Positions 39,507-49,567 of a DNA stretch of 64,000 nt are shown here, piece by piece. The notes beneath the pieces were generated by a model. That model was given only the letters and a program-made list of their open reading frames with translations. It ran no database searches and was not told where the DNA came from. The DNA comes from Ignavibacteria bacterium. GTDB lineage: Bacteria > Bacteroidota > Ignavibacteria > Ignavibacteriales > Melioribacteraceae. The stretch covers positions 124,001-188,000 of the forward strand of contig WPAE01000006.1 of NCBI GenBank assembly GCA_009773205.1. Direction: 5' to 3'. Numbering within the stretch: position 1 is the stretch's first letter; each line of letters opens with the position of its first letter. Made by a program: the position numbers and the translations under genes.

Positions 39507-41720
39507 TTGCCATTATTTTTTAAAATTAGATACAGGAGAACAATACCATACGCTTCTCTTATTCTGATTAATATTTTCCTAATCAATTTGCCTCTTACAA
39601 ACTCTCTTGGATATGAGTTTGTTGTGGTAAATTCAATTCTTCTGTTTTTCCAAATCGGGTTTTATACTTCGAGAAAACTGAAATCTGACCCACACGCAAA
39701 ATTTTTCAGTTTTATAAAATCGAATTATTTGGAATTAATAGCTTACTTGTTAATCCCGATTGTTATTGGTACGCTTTCAAGTCTGCTAAACTCACACTGC
39801 CCGGTTAAAGATGGATTTGCTTTCTGCGCTGCAATTTTTCTTCCCTCATTTCTGCTCGGAATTGTATTAGCTTTTTATTCTTCATCCATTACTTTGAAGT
39901 ACAACAGATTTGTTTTTTCGTTTATAGCTGTTCTTCTTCTGCTTACTTCTTTGCTCGAATTTTATTTACTGCCACAAATTTATTTTTACAATCCGATATT
40001 TGGCTTCTTCCCCGGAACAATTTACGATGAAGATATAGCTGTAAATCTAAAACTAATTCTATTTCAGCTTTTCAATTTCTCATTATTTGGTTTTGGGTTT
40101 TTTCTCACTTTGAAAATGAAAAACAAATACAAAGCAGTTCGAACTTTTGTACTAATGCTGCTTCTTGTTTCTTTCTACGTATTTCTAAAGCCGTTGCTTG
40201 GTTTTTCTACGAACAAATCTAAACTCGAAACTGAGCTGAGTAATAAAATAATAACTGAGCATTTTGAGGTATTCTTAGGAGACAGTGTAAAAAAACCCGA
40301 GTATGAATTTATAGCGCTGCAGCATGAATATTATTACGAAAGAGTTATAGAGCAATTGCAGTTAAACGAAACGCCAATAATTACTTCGTATTTCTTTGAT
40401 GATAAAAACCAGAAGAGAGAATTATTTGGCGCTGGGAGCGCTGATGTTGCCAAGCCTTGGATGAATATGATATTTTTGAACTACTCAAATTATAAGTCTT
40501 CCTTAAAGCATGAAATTGTGCATTCGGCTGCAGCTAAGTTTGGTGTAACTCCTTTCAAAGCTGCCGATAACATAAATAGTGCTCTTATAGAAGGATTGGC
40601 TATGTTTATCGAAAATGACTTTGCCGGCTTTCCTGTAATCTATGGCGCAAAACTTGCTTTCAACAATAATTACAAAGTGAATATGAACGATGTGTTTAAT
40701 ACAGGAAAGTTTTTTACTAGCTATTCTTCTCTCTCTTATATTTACTCAGGAGCATTCTTAGAGTTTCTTTCAAATAGGTTTGGGGTTGAAAAAGTAAAAG
40801 AGCTTTACACCAATTTAGATTTTGAAGAAGTTATAGGAGAGAAATTCGATACGTTAAGTTTACAATTTGAATTATATCTAACCGACTCTGCTTTTAACGG
40901 AAAACAAAATGAAGCTCAACTTTATTTTGGAGGGCAGACAATTTTCAAAAAATTTTGCCCAAGAATGGCGTCTAACGATATAAAAAAAGCTCAAGCTGAG
41001 TTTAGTAAACAGAATTATAATTTTGCTGCGGAGCAGTACTTAGCTGTTTATAAATATGCTTCATCTGCCGGAGCATTGAGTGGATATATTGCTTCGCTTA
41101 AAAAGGAAAAGAAGTATGAGCTGGCTGTTTCTGTTTTAGAGAAAGAGATAAAGCATTTTAGCAAGAGCCACTCGCTTTACAATTTGGAATTGCAGCTTGC
41201 GGATTGTTACTTGTTAAGCGGCGATACTACAAAAGCAAATTTTTATTATGATTTGATTTTAACACAAAATCCTCATCAAAACTTTGTTAATTGGCTAAAT
41301 GTGCTTAGGCTGATCTGGAATTACAATGGTGTTGAATTTGTGAAAGAATTCTTAACTGAAGATGAAACGGAAAGAAGAAATACTTTGTTTAATCTTTACG
41401 AGAAAACAAAAAATATTTTGCTTCTTCCTTATTTGCTGGATACGGAGGAAGAAAATTTACCCCAGATAATTGGAGCGATTAACAAGCTGAAGAAAGAACT
41501 TAGCATTTCTGATTATGCTTCCAGAAAAGCTGCTGTTGATATTTCTCAGTTTCTGTTGATGAAAAAGGATTATGCAAGCGCAAAATTCTTTGCTGTTAAA
41601 GCAGTTGAAAATTTCACGGACGATTTTAAAAAACATAGATTGGTAGAGAATTTAAGAATGGTTAATTGGTTTGTAAATTTTGCAAATGAAACAAAGCTGA
41701 GAGTAGAACATATCAAATGA
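39507..41720 (+). CDS. Polytopic membrane protein with gluzincin-like peptidase motif and TPR tail
   Basis: 737 aa. About seven or eight membrane helices in the first 250 residues, then a domain with HEIVH (His335-Glu336...His339) and a downstream Glu362 in ALIEGLAMF, the HExxH-x22-E arrangement of MA-clan zinc peptidases. From about residue 490 there are TPR-like helical repeats. I recognise no named family. Start set at TTG 39507, just after the murA stop; a TTG at 39465 would overlap murA by 41 bp. The stop overlaps the cca start as ATGA. A role in membrane or envelope protein turnover is inference from the motif alone. Confidence 0.7.
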   Translation: MPLFFKIRYRRTIPYASLILINIFLINLPLTNSLGYEFVVVNSILLFFQIGFYTSRKLKSDPHAKFFSFIKSNYLELIAYLLIPIVIGTLSSLLNSHCPVKDGFAFCAAIFLPSFLLGIVLAFYSSSITLKYNRFVFSFIAVLLLLTSLLEFYLLPQIYFYNPIFGFFPGTIYDEDIAVNLKLILFQLFNFSLFGFGFFLTLKMKNKYKAVRTFVLMLLLVSFYVFLKPLLGFSTNKSKLETELSNKIITEHFEVFLGDSVKKPEYEFIALQHEYYYERVIEQLQLNETPIITSYFFDDKNQKRELFGAGSADVAKPWMNMIFLNYSNYKSSLKHEIVHSAAAKFGVTPFKAADNINSALIEGLAMFIENDFAGFPVIYGAKLAFNNNYKVNMNDVFNTGKFFTSYSSLSYIYSGAFLEFLSNRFGVEKVKELYTNLDFEEVIGEKFDTLSLQFELYLTDSAFNGKQNEAQLYFGGQTIFKKFCPRMASNDIKKAQAEFSKQNYNFAAEQYLAVYKYASSAGALSGYIASLKKEKKYELAVSVLEKEIKHFSKSHSLYNLELQLADCYLLSGDTTKANFYYDLILTQNPHQNFVNWLNVLRLIWNYNGVEFVKEFLTEDETERRNTLFNLYEKTKNILLLPYLLDTEEENLPQIIGAINKLKKELSISDYASRKAAVDISQFLLMKKDYASAKFFAVKAVENFTDDFKKHRLVENLRMVNWFVNFANETKLRVEHIK

Positions 41721-43126
41721 ACCTAAAAGAAACTCTTGCTCAATTTTCGTTTATATCAAAATTAACTGAGGTTGCCTCCACTCGTAATGAACAGGTTTAT
41801 CTTGTTGGCGGATTTGTACGCGATATTTTACTTGGCAGATTAAAAAATGAGATGGATTTTTTAATTGTTGGAGATGGTACTGCATTTGCAAAAGAATTAG
41901 CAGATACACTTGGAGTTAATGAGGTTGTAATATTTAAAAACTTTGGCACGGCACATTTTGATTACGAAGGTATAGATTTGGAATTTGTTGGCGCTAGAAG
42001 AGAATCTTACAACAAAGGGAGCCGCAATCCAAAAGTAACTGGCGGAACTCTTGATGATGATTTAGACAGAAGAGATTTTACAGTTAATACGTTAGCTGTT
42101 TCAATTAACAAGAAAGATTTTGGCGAACTGCTTGATAAATTTAATGGTTTGGAAGACCTCAAGAAAAAAATTATTAAGACTCCCCTTAATCCGTTAAAAA
42201 CTTTTGATGACGATCCGCTGCGTATAATGCGTGCATTCCGTTTTGCTTCGCAGTTAAATTTTGAAATAGAGCCGCAAGTTCTTGAAGCTGCTTCGCAAAT
42301 GGCCGAAAGACTTACAATAGTTTCACAAGAAAGAATTACAGATGAATTTCTTAAAATTCTTGAATCACCAAAGCCAAGCATTGGATTAAAACTTTTATTC
42401 GAAAGCGGTGTGATGAAGGTTATTTTTCCAGAAATACACAATCTTGGCGGTGTTGAGCAGCGAAAAGATTTTCATCATAAAGATGTTTTCTATCATACAT
42501 GCAAAGTTGTTGATAATGCTGCTAACGTAAGCAGCAATGTTTGGCTTCGCTTTGCTGCGCTTGTTCATGATATTGCTAAGCCGCCGACCAAAAAATTTGT
42601 AGAAGGCATCGGCTGGACATTTCACGGGCACGAAGAACTTGGCGCGCGAATGATGAAAAGTATTTTCAATAGAATGAAACTTCCTCTTGCAAAACTTGAG
42701 TACATCGAAAAACTGATCCGACTTCACCTTCGCCCAATTGCTTTAGTTGATGAGCTTGTAACGGATTCTGCAATAAGAAGATTGATAGTTACAGCAGATG
42801 AAGATTTGGAAGATTTGATTACACTTTGCCGTGCTGATATTACAAGCAAGAACCCGGCAAAAGTAAGCCGCTACTTGGAGAACTACGAAATTGTTATGCA
42901 AAAAGTTCGGGATGTAAAAGAGAGAGATCAACTTCGCGCTTTTCAATCTCCGGTTAGAGGAGAAGAAATTATGTTTGTTTGCGGTATCAAGCCATCCAAA
43001 CTTGTGGGCGATATTAAAACAGCAATTGAAGATGCAATCTTAGATGGAATAATCGGGAACAATTACTCTGAAGCACATGCTTATTTCATGCAAATCAAAG
43101 ATGAATTCTTGAATAAACAAAAATAA
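41717..43126 (+). CDS. cca: CCA-adding enzyme / tRNA nucleotidyltransferase with HD domain
   Basis: 469 aa. Class II nucleotidyltransferase head (LVGGFVRDILLGR, then DFLIVGDG carrying the catalytic acidic residues), the RRDFTVNTLA and DDPLRIMRAFRFA blocks, and a C-terminal HD phosphohydrolase domain (HDIAKPPTK, FHGHEELGA). Adds or repairs the 3' CCA of tRNAs, needed here because the tRNA-Leu gene lacks CCA. A poly(A) polymerase role cannot be excluded by sequence. ATGA overlap with the preceding gene. Confidence 0.93.
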   Translation: MNLKETLAQFSFISKLTEVASTRNEQVYLVGGFVRDILLGRLKNEMDFLIVGDGTAFAKELADTLGVNEVVIFKNFGTAHFDYEGIDLEFVGARRESYNKGSRNPKVTGGTLDDDLDRRDFTVNTLAVSINKKDFGELLDKFNGLEDLKKKIIKTPLNPLKTFDDDPLRIMRAFRFASQLNFEIEPQVLEAASQMAERLTIVSQERITDEFLKILESPKPSIGLKLLFESGVMKVIFPEIHNLGGVEQRKDFHHKDVFYHTCKVVDNAANVSSNVWLRFAALVHDIAKPPTKKFVEGIGWTFHGHEELGARMMKSIFNRMKLPLAKLEYIEKLIRLHLRPIALVDELVTDSAIRRLIVTADEDLEDLITLCRADITSKNPAKVSRYLENYEIVMQKVRDVKERDQLRAFQSPVRGEEIMFVCGIKPSKLVGDIKTAIEDAILDGIIGNNYSEAHAYFMQIKDEFLNKQK

Positions 43127-43203
43127 TATTTGATGTAACTTTTCACACGTTAAATTCGTCTTAAATGTTGGTTAATTAAAAAATATTCTCAAAGGAGAAT
43201 CTT

Positions 43204-44550
43204 ATGAAGAAGTACTTTCTGATTGTCTCAGCGCTCTTAGTTACTATTCCAACGTTTGCGCAGAAGCAGTTATCACTTGATGAAGCCGTTAGAATTGCTT
43301 TACAGAAAAACCCAAATCTTATTAAACTTAAAAACAGTCTTGATGGTGCAAAAGCACAGTTAAAGAGTGCTTACGGTGATTTGCTTCCAAGTTTAGGAGC
43401 GCAGGCAAATTTTAGCTGGCAAAGAATTGAAGATGCCGGAAGCAGCCAGAGAAATTTTCTTGGAGAATTAGTTCAAATAGCTCCTTCAAATGTTGAAAAC
43501 AGAAGCTACAGTGCTGGTATTGGCGGAGGCGTTACTTTGTTTGATGGGCTTGCTAATTATGCAAACATCTCTCAAAAACAAAACAGTTTAGAATCTTCGC
43601 AATACAATATTGCTAAACTTAAACAGACTATAGTTTACCAAACAACGGATTTCTACTATGTTGTTCTTAATGCAGAAGACTTGATGCGCGTGCGAGAAGA
43701 AAATGTTAAGTACTTCCAGAAATTTTACGAAAGTGTAAACGAAAGAAATAAACTTGGCTCTGTTGCGGTTGCTGATGTTTATGGCGCTCAAGTTCAACTT
43801 GGCAATGCAGAGCTTGCACTCATTCAAGCACAAAACGCTTACGACCAAGCTAAAAATGGTTTGTTAAGCTATTTAGCTCTTAATGTAATGGAGGATTATC
43901 TTTTAGTTAATCCTTTTGGCACAGATAGAGTAATTGACACAAATGCCTTTCTAAAGAATTTTGAAGATATGAAGACTTTAGTAAGTGTAGCCTTAGATAA
44001 AAGATTCGATTTCAAGAGCCAGCAATTAGAAGTGAAATCTGCTGTTAAAGGAGAAACAATTGCCTTTGCAGGAGTACTTCCTTCTCTTTCTGCAAATTAT
44101 AATTATGGCACAGGCGCAGTTTCTATGGACAAATTGATGGATAGAACAACACTCAATGTAAATATGTCTTTGAACATTCCTATTTTTTCAAGATTCGCAA
44201 CCGAAACGGCAATTCAACTTGCCGAAATTAATACAATGAATGCTAAAGAAGATTTGCTTGCTCTTGAAAGACAAATTAAAATTGAAGTTAAGCAAGGTTA
44301 TAACGATCTAATTGCTTCGAAGAAAAGTTTAGAAGTAGCTTTGAAAAATGTAACTGCCGCAGAAGAGAATAGAAAGATTAACCAAGAAAGATACAACTTA
44401 GGTTCTGCTACCATTCTTGAAGTTCTTCAAGCTAATAGAGATTATGTGGATGCACAAAGAAATAAAATTAATACAGTTTTCGATTTCTACCGCCAGTATG
44501 ATAAGCTAAACAATGCAATCGGTAGATTAGACTTTTCTAAATTCGAATAA
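43204..44550 (+). CDS. TolC-family outer membrane efflux protein
   Basis: 448 aa with a signal peptide (ending TFAQ, about residue 19) and the duplicated helical hairpin pattern of TolC (LSLDEAVRIALQKNPNL; later YNLGSATILEVLQANRDYVDAQ). Forms the outer-membrane channel of a tripartite exporter. First gene of an operon with the adaptor, ATPase and permeases that follow. Start ATG 43204 after AAAGGAGAA. Confidence 0.93.
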   Translation: MKKYFLIVSALLVTIPTFAQKQLSLDEAVRIALQKNPNLIKLKNSLDGAKAQLKSAYGDLLPSLGAQANFSWQRIEDAGSSQRNFLGELVQIAPSNVENRSYSAGIGGGVTLFDGLANYANISQKQNSLESSQYNIAKLKQTIVYQTTDFYYVVLNAEDLMRVREENVKYFQKFYESVNERNKLGSVAVADVYGAQVQLGNAELALIQAQNAYDQAKNGLLSYLALNVMEDYLLVNPFGTDRVIDTNAFLKNFEDMKTLVSVALDKRFDFKSQQLEVKSAVKGETIAFAGVLPSLSANYNYGTGAVSMDKLMDRTTLNVNMSLNIPIFSRFATETAIQLAEINTMNAKEDLLALERQIKIEVKQGYNDLIASKKSLEVALKNVTAAEENRKINQERYNLGSATILEVLQANRDYVDAQRNKINTVFDFYRQYDKLNNAIGRLDFSKFE

Positions 44551-44570
44551 AAAATTATATAAAGGAGTAA

Positions 44571-45863
44571 ATGGAAATGGCTAATGGCAAAAAAAACAAA
44601 AAGAAATTTTTCATTTTCGGCGGATTGGCGCTGCTTGTTGTTGTAATACTTCTCTTAGTTGTTTTTGGCGGTGATAAAGAAAAGATTGTTTCTGTTCAGA
44701 CCGAGAAAGTAGAAAAAAGAACTATTACACAAGTAGTTTCTGCAACAGGTAAAATAAATCCGGTTTACCAAGTAATGATTAGCGCAGAAGCAACCGGCGA
44801 AATTGTTTACTTAGGAGTTAAAGAAGGCGATGTTGTTAAGAAAGGGCAATTACTTGTTAGAATTAAACCAGATATTTATGAAGCACAGCGCAACAATTCT
44901 GCTGCTCGTTTAGATCAAGCTAAGGCTTCTTTAAGTTCTACAAAAGCACAATTGGATAAAGTTGAATCTGATTATAAACGTATTCAAGGTTTGTTCCAAA
45001 AGAAACTTGCCAGCGATTCTGAACTCGAAACTTCTAAAGCTGTATATTTGCAAACGCTCGGCAGTTTTGAATCGCAAAAATCTTTTGTAGTTCAATCCGA
45101 AGCGGCTTTAAAAGAAGCTAATGAAACATTAAACAAAACTTATGTTTACGCACCTATGAACGGGACAATTAGCAAGCTTAATGTTGAATTAGCTCAACGC
45201 GTACTTGGAAGCAACTTTAGTCCCGGAACAGAAATTTTAACAGTTGCAGATTTAAGTCAAATGGAAGCCCGTGTAGATGTTGATGAAAATGATGTAGTTT
45301 TAGTTTCAGTTGGTGATGATGCAAAAGTAAAAGTAGATGCTTTTGGTGACAAAGAGTTCAGCGGCAAGGTTACACAAATTGGAAACAGCGCTGTTTCAAG
45401 AGGTTTAGGAACGCAAGATGAAGTCGTTAACTTTCAAGTTAGAGTTCAGATCGAAGACCCTGATAAACAATTACGCCCTGGAATGTCTTGCGATGCCGAT
45501 ATCAAAACAGAAACAAAAGATGGAGTAATTGCTGTTCCAATTCAAAGTGTAACTGCAAGAATGGATAAGCCAATTATGATGGAAGGTGAAGGAGAAAGTG
45601 ACGAGCAGACGCAAACTGAAAAACCAAAGAATGGAAAAGCCAACAAAGCCAAAGAAGTAGTTTTTTTATCTAAAGATAATAAAGCTAAAATGGTAGAGGT
45701 TAAAACCGGAATTAGCGATGACACATATATTGAAATAGAGAGTGGATTAAACGGCGGCGAAGAAGTTATTAATGGGCCTTACAGAGCAATCTCTAAGGAA
45801 TTAGAAGAAGGAACAAAAATTTCGATGCAATCCAAGCGCAAAGGCGAAAAAGAGAAAAAATAA
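44571..45863 (+). CDS. MacA/HlyD-type periplasmic adaptor
   Basis: 430 aa. Short cytoplasmic tail, one membrane anchor (about 13-32), a lipoyl/barrel-sandwich half (VSATGKINPVYQVMISAEATG), a coiled-coil hairpin (about 105-180), then beta-barrel domains. An unusual Lys/Gln/Glu-rich insert (DEQTQTEKPKNGKANKAK, about 345-362) interrupts the membrane-proximal part. Bridges the inner-membrane ABC part and the TolC channel. Start ATG 44571 after AAAGGAG. Confidence 0.92.
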   Translation: MEMANGKKNKKKFFIFGGLALLVVVILLLVVFGGDKEKIVSVQTEKVEKRTITQVVSATGKINPVYQVMISAEATGEIVYLGVKEGDVVKKGQLLVRIKPDIYEAQRNNSAARLDQAKASLSSTKAQLDKVESDYKRIQGLFQKKLASDSELETSKAVYLQTLGSFESQKSFVVQSEAALKEANETLNKTYVYAPMNGTISKLNVELAQRVLGSNFSPGTEILTVADLSQMEARVDVDENDVVLVSVGDDAKVKVDAFGDKEFSGKVTQIGNSAVSRGLGTQDEVVNFQVRVQIEDPDKQLRPGMSCDADIKTETKDGVIAVPIQSVTARMDKPIMMEGEGESDEQTQTEKPKNGKANKAKEVVFLSKDNKAKMVEVKTGISDDTYIEIESGLNGGEEVINGPYRAISKELEEGTKISMQSKRKGEKEKK

Positions 45864-45905
45864 TTTCTTTGCAGAACTGGATTATTAAATAAAACGAGAA
45901 AGAAA

Positions 45906-46610
45906 ATGAATATCATAAACATAGAACATATTGCAAAAATATATCAGGTTGGTTCGGAAGAAGTTCATGCGCTTGCTGATGTTTCTTTGAAGATTGATAA
46001 AGGCGAATACGTTGCTATAATGGGCCCATCCGGCTCAGGCAAATCAACTTTAATGAACATATTAGGATGCCTCGATACGCCGACAAAAGGAATTTATAAT
46101 TTTAACAAAGTTAATGTTAGCCAGATGAATGATAACGAATTAGCAAAAGTGAGAAATAAAGAGATCGGGTTTGTATTTCAGACATTCAATTTGCTTCCGA
46201 GATCAGATGCACTTCATAACGTTGAACTTCCGCTGATTTATGCCGGAATCTCTTCGGCAGAAAGAAAAGAAAGATCCAAAGAGGCTCTAGATCATGTAGG
46301 ACTTTCCGATAGAATGCATCACAAACCAAACGAACTATCCGGCGGGCAGCGCCAGCGCGTAGCTATTGCAAGAGCGCTTGTAACAAAGCCATCAATTATT
46401 TTAGCAGATGAACCAACAGGCAACCTTGATACAAAAACCGGCGAAGACATTATGGCTTTGTTTAACGAAATTTCTGGGCAAGGTAACACAATAATTCTTG
46501 TAACTCACGAAGAATATATTGCCGAACACGCCGAAAGAATATTAAGAATTAGAGACGGATTAATTGAAAAAGATGAGTATGTGAAGAAAAGATTTATGAG
46601 CCGAATCTAA
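45906..46610 (+). CDS. MacB/LolD-type ABC transporter ATPase, 3' end overwritten by a repeat
   Basis: 234 aa. Walker [11 protein letters not shown]-loop [10 protein letters not shown], signature [15 protein letters not shown], Walker [13 protein letters not shown]-loop VTHE. All catalytic motifs are intact. The last four codons (MSRI) and the stop codon come from the family 2 element that starts at 46596; the normal C-terminus has been lost or replaced just after the conserved RIRDG segment. This trimming is probably harmless, since the family varies there. It powers the permeases downstream. Confidence 0.93.
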   Translation: MNIINIEHIAKIYQVGSEEVHALADVSLKIDKGEYVAIMGPSGSGKSTLMNILGCLDTPTKGIYNFNKVNVSQMNDNELAKVRNKEIGFVFQTFNLLPRSDALHNVELPLIYAGISSAERKERSKEALDHVGLSDRMHHKPNELSGGQRQRVAIARALVTKPSIILADEPTGNLDTKTGEDIMALFNEISGQGNTIILVTHEEYIAEHAERILRIRDGLIEKDEYVKKRFMSRI

Positions 46611-46766
46611 CCCGCCTGCCTCTTTAGACCAAACATGGCGGGCAGGAAAGGTCATTTTGACAATTTCTGGTTCCGATTTCCTGCCCGCCAAGATTAGACT
46701 GATGAGGCAGGTAAGCCGAAAACAACATTTTTTAATAATGATCATGGCTTTTTAGAGTAGGCTCAT
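46596..46766. repeat. Family 2 MITE-like element, long form
   Basis: 171 bp from ATGAGCCGAATCTAA to the complement of ATGAGCCTACTCTAA. Inside are two GC-rich hairpin arms (CCTGCC..GGCAGG and CCTGCCCGCC..GAGGCAGG). It overlaps the last 15 bp of the ABC ATPase gene. The same sequence is present inverted at 50984-51206. Confidence 0.75.
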
Positions 46767-46808
46767 TTATTCCAAAGAAAAACGGTGAATCTAAAATCTA
46801 AGGAAAAT

Positions 46809-48047
46809 ATGAAAGACATTTTATTTGAATTGAGAGAAGGATTGTTAATTTCCTTGCGTGCAATACGCGCAAATAAAATACGATCAATCCTTACAACATT
46901 AGGCATTATTATTGGCGTAACTTCCGTTGTGCTAATGTCAACAGCAATCAGAGGTATTGATAATGCTTTCCAAACCGGTGTTGCTTCACTTGGTTCCGAT
47001 AATCTTTATGTAGATAAATGGGAATGGTTTAATAACGACATTCCGTGGTGGGAATTACGTAACCGCAAAAACTTAGATTTAGATGACTTTAAAAAATATA
47101 AAGAATTAGCAAAGCTGCCTCTTGCCGTAGCTCCAACTGTTTGGTCTAATCAATCTATAAAGAACAAAGAAAAGGCAGTTGATTTTGTAATGATACAAGG
47201 TACTAATGAAGATTACATTAAAACTACAAATCTTTCTTTTAGCGAAGGCAGATTCTTTAACGAACTTGAAAGCAACGGCGGAAGAAATGTTGTTGTTTTA
47301 GGAAGTGAAATTTCTAAAACTCTTTTTCCGCAAGGTTATGCTTTAGATCAAGAAGTAAAAATTAAAGGGCGCAAGTTTAAGGTAGTTGGTGTTTTGGAAG
47401 AGCAGGGAAGCTGGGTTATGGGAAATTATAATCCCGATAAACAAGCTTTCATACCAATACAAAATGTGTTTAAATATTTTCAAGCACAAAACTTCCGCAG
47501 CGTTACAATCAACATCCGCGCTCGCAACAGCCAATTAGTTGAAGCTACAAAAGAGGAAGCTGTTGGCTTAATGCGGCGGGTTCGCGGTTTAGCTTACAAC
47601 GAAGAAAATAATTTTTCCATAAACCAGCAGGAAGGTTTGCTTAACACTATCAATGAAACTGTCGGAGTTATACAAATTGCAGGTTTGTTTATTACGGGTC
47701 TCTCTTTATTTGTAGGCGCAATAGGAATTATGAACATCATGTTTGTTTCTGTAAAAGAAAGAACCAAAGAAATTGGAATACGCAAAGCAATTGGCGCTAA
47801 GCGTAGAGCAATTCTTGGGCAGTTTATAACAGAATCGGCTGTAATTTGCTTGCTTGGCGGTTTAGCCGGTCTCGGAATTGCTATCTTATTAAGTATGGTC
47901 GTTAATCAGTTCCTTCCTACATCTGTACAGGTTGATACTGTTATTCTTGCAATAGTTATTTCTATAATTACCGGTGTTCTTTCCGGTTTTGCACCGGCTT
48001 ATACTGCCGCAAAAATGGACCCGGTTGAAGCGTTGAGGTACGAATGA
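46809..48047 (+). CDS. FtsX/MacB-type ABC permease 1
   Basis: 412 aa. One N-terminal membrane helix (IRSILTTLGIIIGVTSVVLM), a large MacB-type periplasmic domain (about 45-285), then three C-terminal helices around ALRYE at the end. The block IMNIMFVSVKERTKEIGIRKAIGAK is the family hallmark. ATG 46809 is preferred over an in-frame GTG at 46785 because AAGGA lies six bases upstream. Couples mechanically to the ATPase and adaptor to push substrates (peptides, drugs or lipoproteins) out. Confidence 0.92.
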   Translation: MKDILFELREGLLISLRAIRANKIRSILTTLGIIIGVTSVVLMSTAIRGIDNAFQTGVASLGSDNLYVDKWEWFNNDIPWWELRNRKNLDLDDFKKYKELAKLPLAVAPTVWSNQSIKNKEKAVDFVMIQGTNEDYIKTTNLSFSEGRFFNELESNGGRNVVVLGSEISKTLFPQGYALDQEVKIKGRKFKVVGVLEEQGSWVMGNYNPDKQAFIPIQNVFKYFQAQNFRSVTINIRARNSQLVEATKEEAVGLMRRVRGLAYNEENNFSINQQEGLLNTINETVGVIQIAGLFITGLSLFVGAIGIMNIMFVSVKERTKEIGIRKAIGAKRRAILGQFITESAVICLLGGLAGLGIAILLSMVVNQFLPTSVQVDTVILAIVISIITGVLSGFAPAYTAAKMDPVEALRYE

Positions 48048-49273
48048 AAATTTTCGAAGTTATTTTAGTTGCGCTTTCATCTTTGCGCGCAAATAAATTA
48101 CGTTCAGCACTTACATTACTTGGTATTGTGGTTGGAATATTTTCAATCATTGTAATTAGCACGGTAATAGAAATGCTGCAAACAAGTATTGAAAAAGGAG
48201 TTTCTCAGTTAGGACAAAATACTTTTCAAATTCAGAAATGGCCAGCTGTTAACGAAGGAGGTAACAACAGGGCAAGGTTTAGAAACCGTCCGGATATTAC
48301 TTTAGAAGAATACTATGCTTTGAAAGAAAAACTAAATGAAGCAAAATATGTTGGTGCTGAGCAATGGAATTTTGGAGTTCAAATTAAAGCTGGCGGAAGA
48401 GAAACCAACCCGAATATTCAAATAAGCGGAGTTACACCCGAAGCGTTTCCAAACAACAAATGGGAAGTTGAAGATGGAAGAGCTATCAGCGATAGAGATG
48501 TTCAGAGCTATCAAAATTATATTGTGTTAGGCCCAGATATCTCAAAAAAACTTTTTCCAAATATCAGCGCATTAGATCAGTACGTTAATGTAGATGGGAA
48601 AAAACTAAAAGTTATCGGCATTCTAGAATCTCAAGGAGATGTATTTGGGCAAAGCCGCGATAACTTTGCAATAATGCCGCTTACTACTTTTCAATCTATT
48701 TACGGGAAACGAAACCGCAGCATTAACATAACGGTAATGGGTTTTGAAGATGCTTCTTACACAGATTTAATGGAATCCGCTTCCGGCTATTTTCGAACAA
48801 TTAGAAAAGTAAAACCAGGCGAGCCGGATAACTTCGATATTTTCTCTAATGAAAGTGTTCTCTCACAGATTAATGATATTACAAGCGGTGTTAGAATTGG
48901 CTCGCTCGTTGTTGCCGGAATTGCCCTGCTTGCCGCAGGCGTTGGTATTATGAACATCATGCTTGTTTCCGTTACAGAAAGAACTCGCGAAATAGGAATA
49001 CGTAAAGCAATTGGCGCTCGTAAAACTAACATCCTTTTTCAATTTTTAAGCGAAGCTGTTGTGCTTAGCTTGTTGGGAGGTTTTGCAGGTATCTTTCTCG
49101 GCATTTTTGTCGGCAACTTTGCCGGCTCGTTTCTTAATGCAGATGCAGTTATACCAATTGATTGGGTTATCATTGGTGTCATACTATGCGTAGTAATTGG
49201 AATTACATTTGGGACTTACCCTGCTTACAAAGCTTCTAATTTAGATCCAATTGAAGCACTTAGGTACGAGTAA
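48044..49273 (+). CDS. FtsX/MacB-type ABC permease 2
   Basis: 409 aa with the same plan as permease 1 (N-terminal helix, periplasmic domain, three C-terminal helices, IMNIMLVSVTERTREIGIRK, final ALRYE). It overlaps permease 1 by four bases. Two different permeases plus a single ATPase suggest a heterodimeric transporter. Tandem duplication of an ancestral permease is likely. Confidence 0.92.
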   Translation: MKIFEVILVALSSLRANKLRSALTLLGIVVGIFSIIVISTVIEMLQTSIEKGVSQLGQNTFQIQKWPAVNEGGNNRARFRNRPDITLEEYYALKEKLNEAKYVGAEQWNFGVQIKAGGRETNPNIQISGVTPEAFPNNKWEVEDGRAISDRDVQSYQNYIVLGPDISKKLFPNISALDQYVNVDGKKLKVIGILESQGDVFGQSRDNFAIMPLTTFQSIYGKRNRSINITVMGFEDASYTDLMESASGYFRTIRKVKPGEPDNFDIFSNESVLSQINDITSGVRIGSLVVAGIALLAAGVGIMNIMLVSVTERTREIGIRKAIGARKTNILFQFLSEAVVLSLLGGFAGIFLGIFVGNFAGSFLNADAVIPIDWVIIGVILCVVIGITFGTYPAYKASNLDPIEALRYE

Positions 49274-49281
49274 AATTTAAT

Positions 49282-49379
49282 GGGCATCTCTAATAACTGT
49301 CATTCTGAATCCGCTTTAGCGGATGAAGAATCTTCGTTTAGCTTTTAGAAAGAAAAATGGAGATTCTTCGTCGCTCCGT
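49282..49379. repeat. Partial family 1-like repeat, second copy of the conserved body
   Basis: GGGCATCTCTAATAACTG at the left, then the body shared with 29060-29157 (CATTCTGAATCCGCTTTAGC..GATTCTTCGTCGCTCCGT). No right inverted end seen. It separates permease 2 from the broken permease 3; the remaining gap to 49567 shows nothing else. Confidence 0.55.
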
Positions 49380-49567
49380 GTCTCAAAAGATCAAATGTCA
49401 TTTCATGCTTGCCACGGTTAAGCCGGTCATGTCGAGAAATGAACTTTCGCTACAATTACCATACAACTCTGCTCTGTGTGGCTCTTAAAACGAATTTTGA
49501 GACCGACTATTTTTTCGTTTTACAGCTACCTTCATTATATTGCAAAAGAAAAACATAAGTCCAGCAA

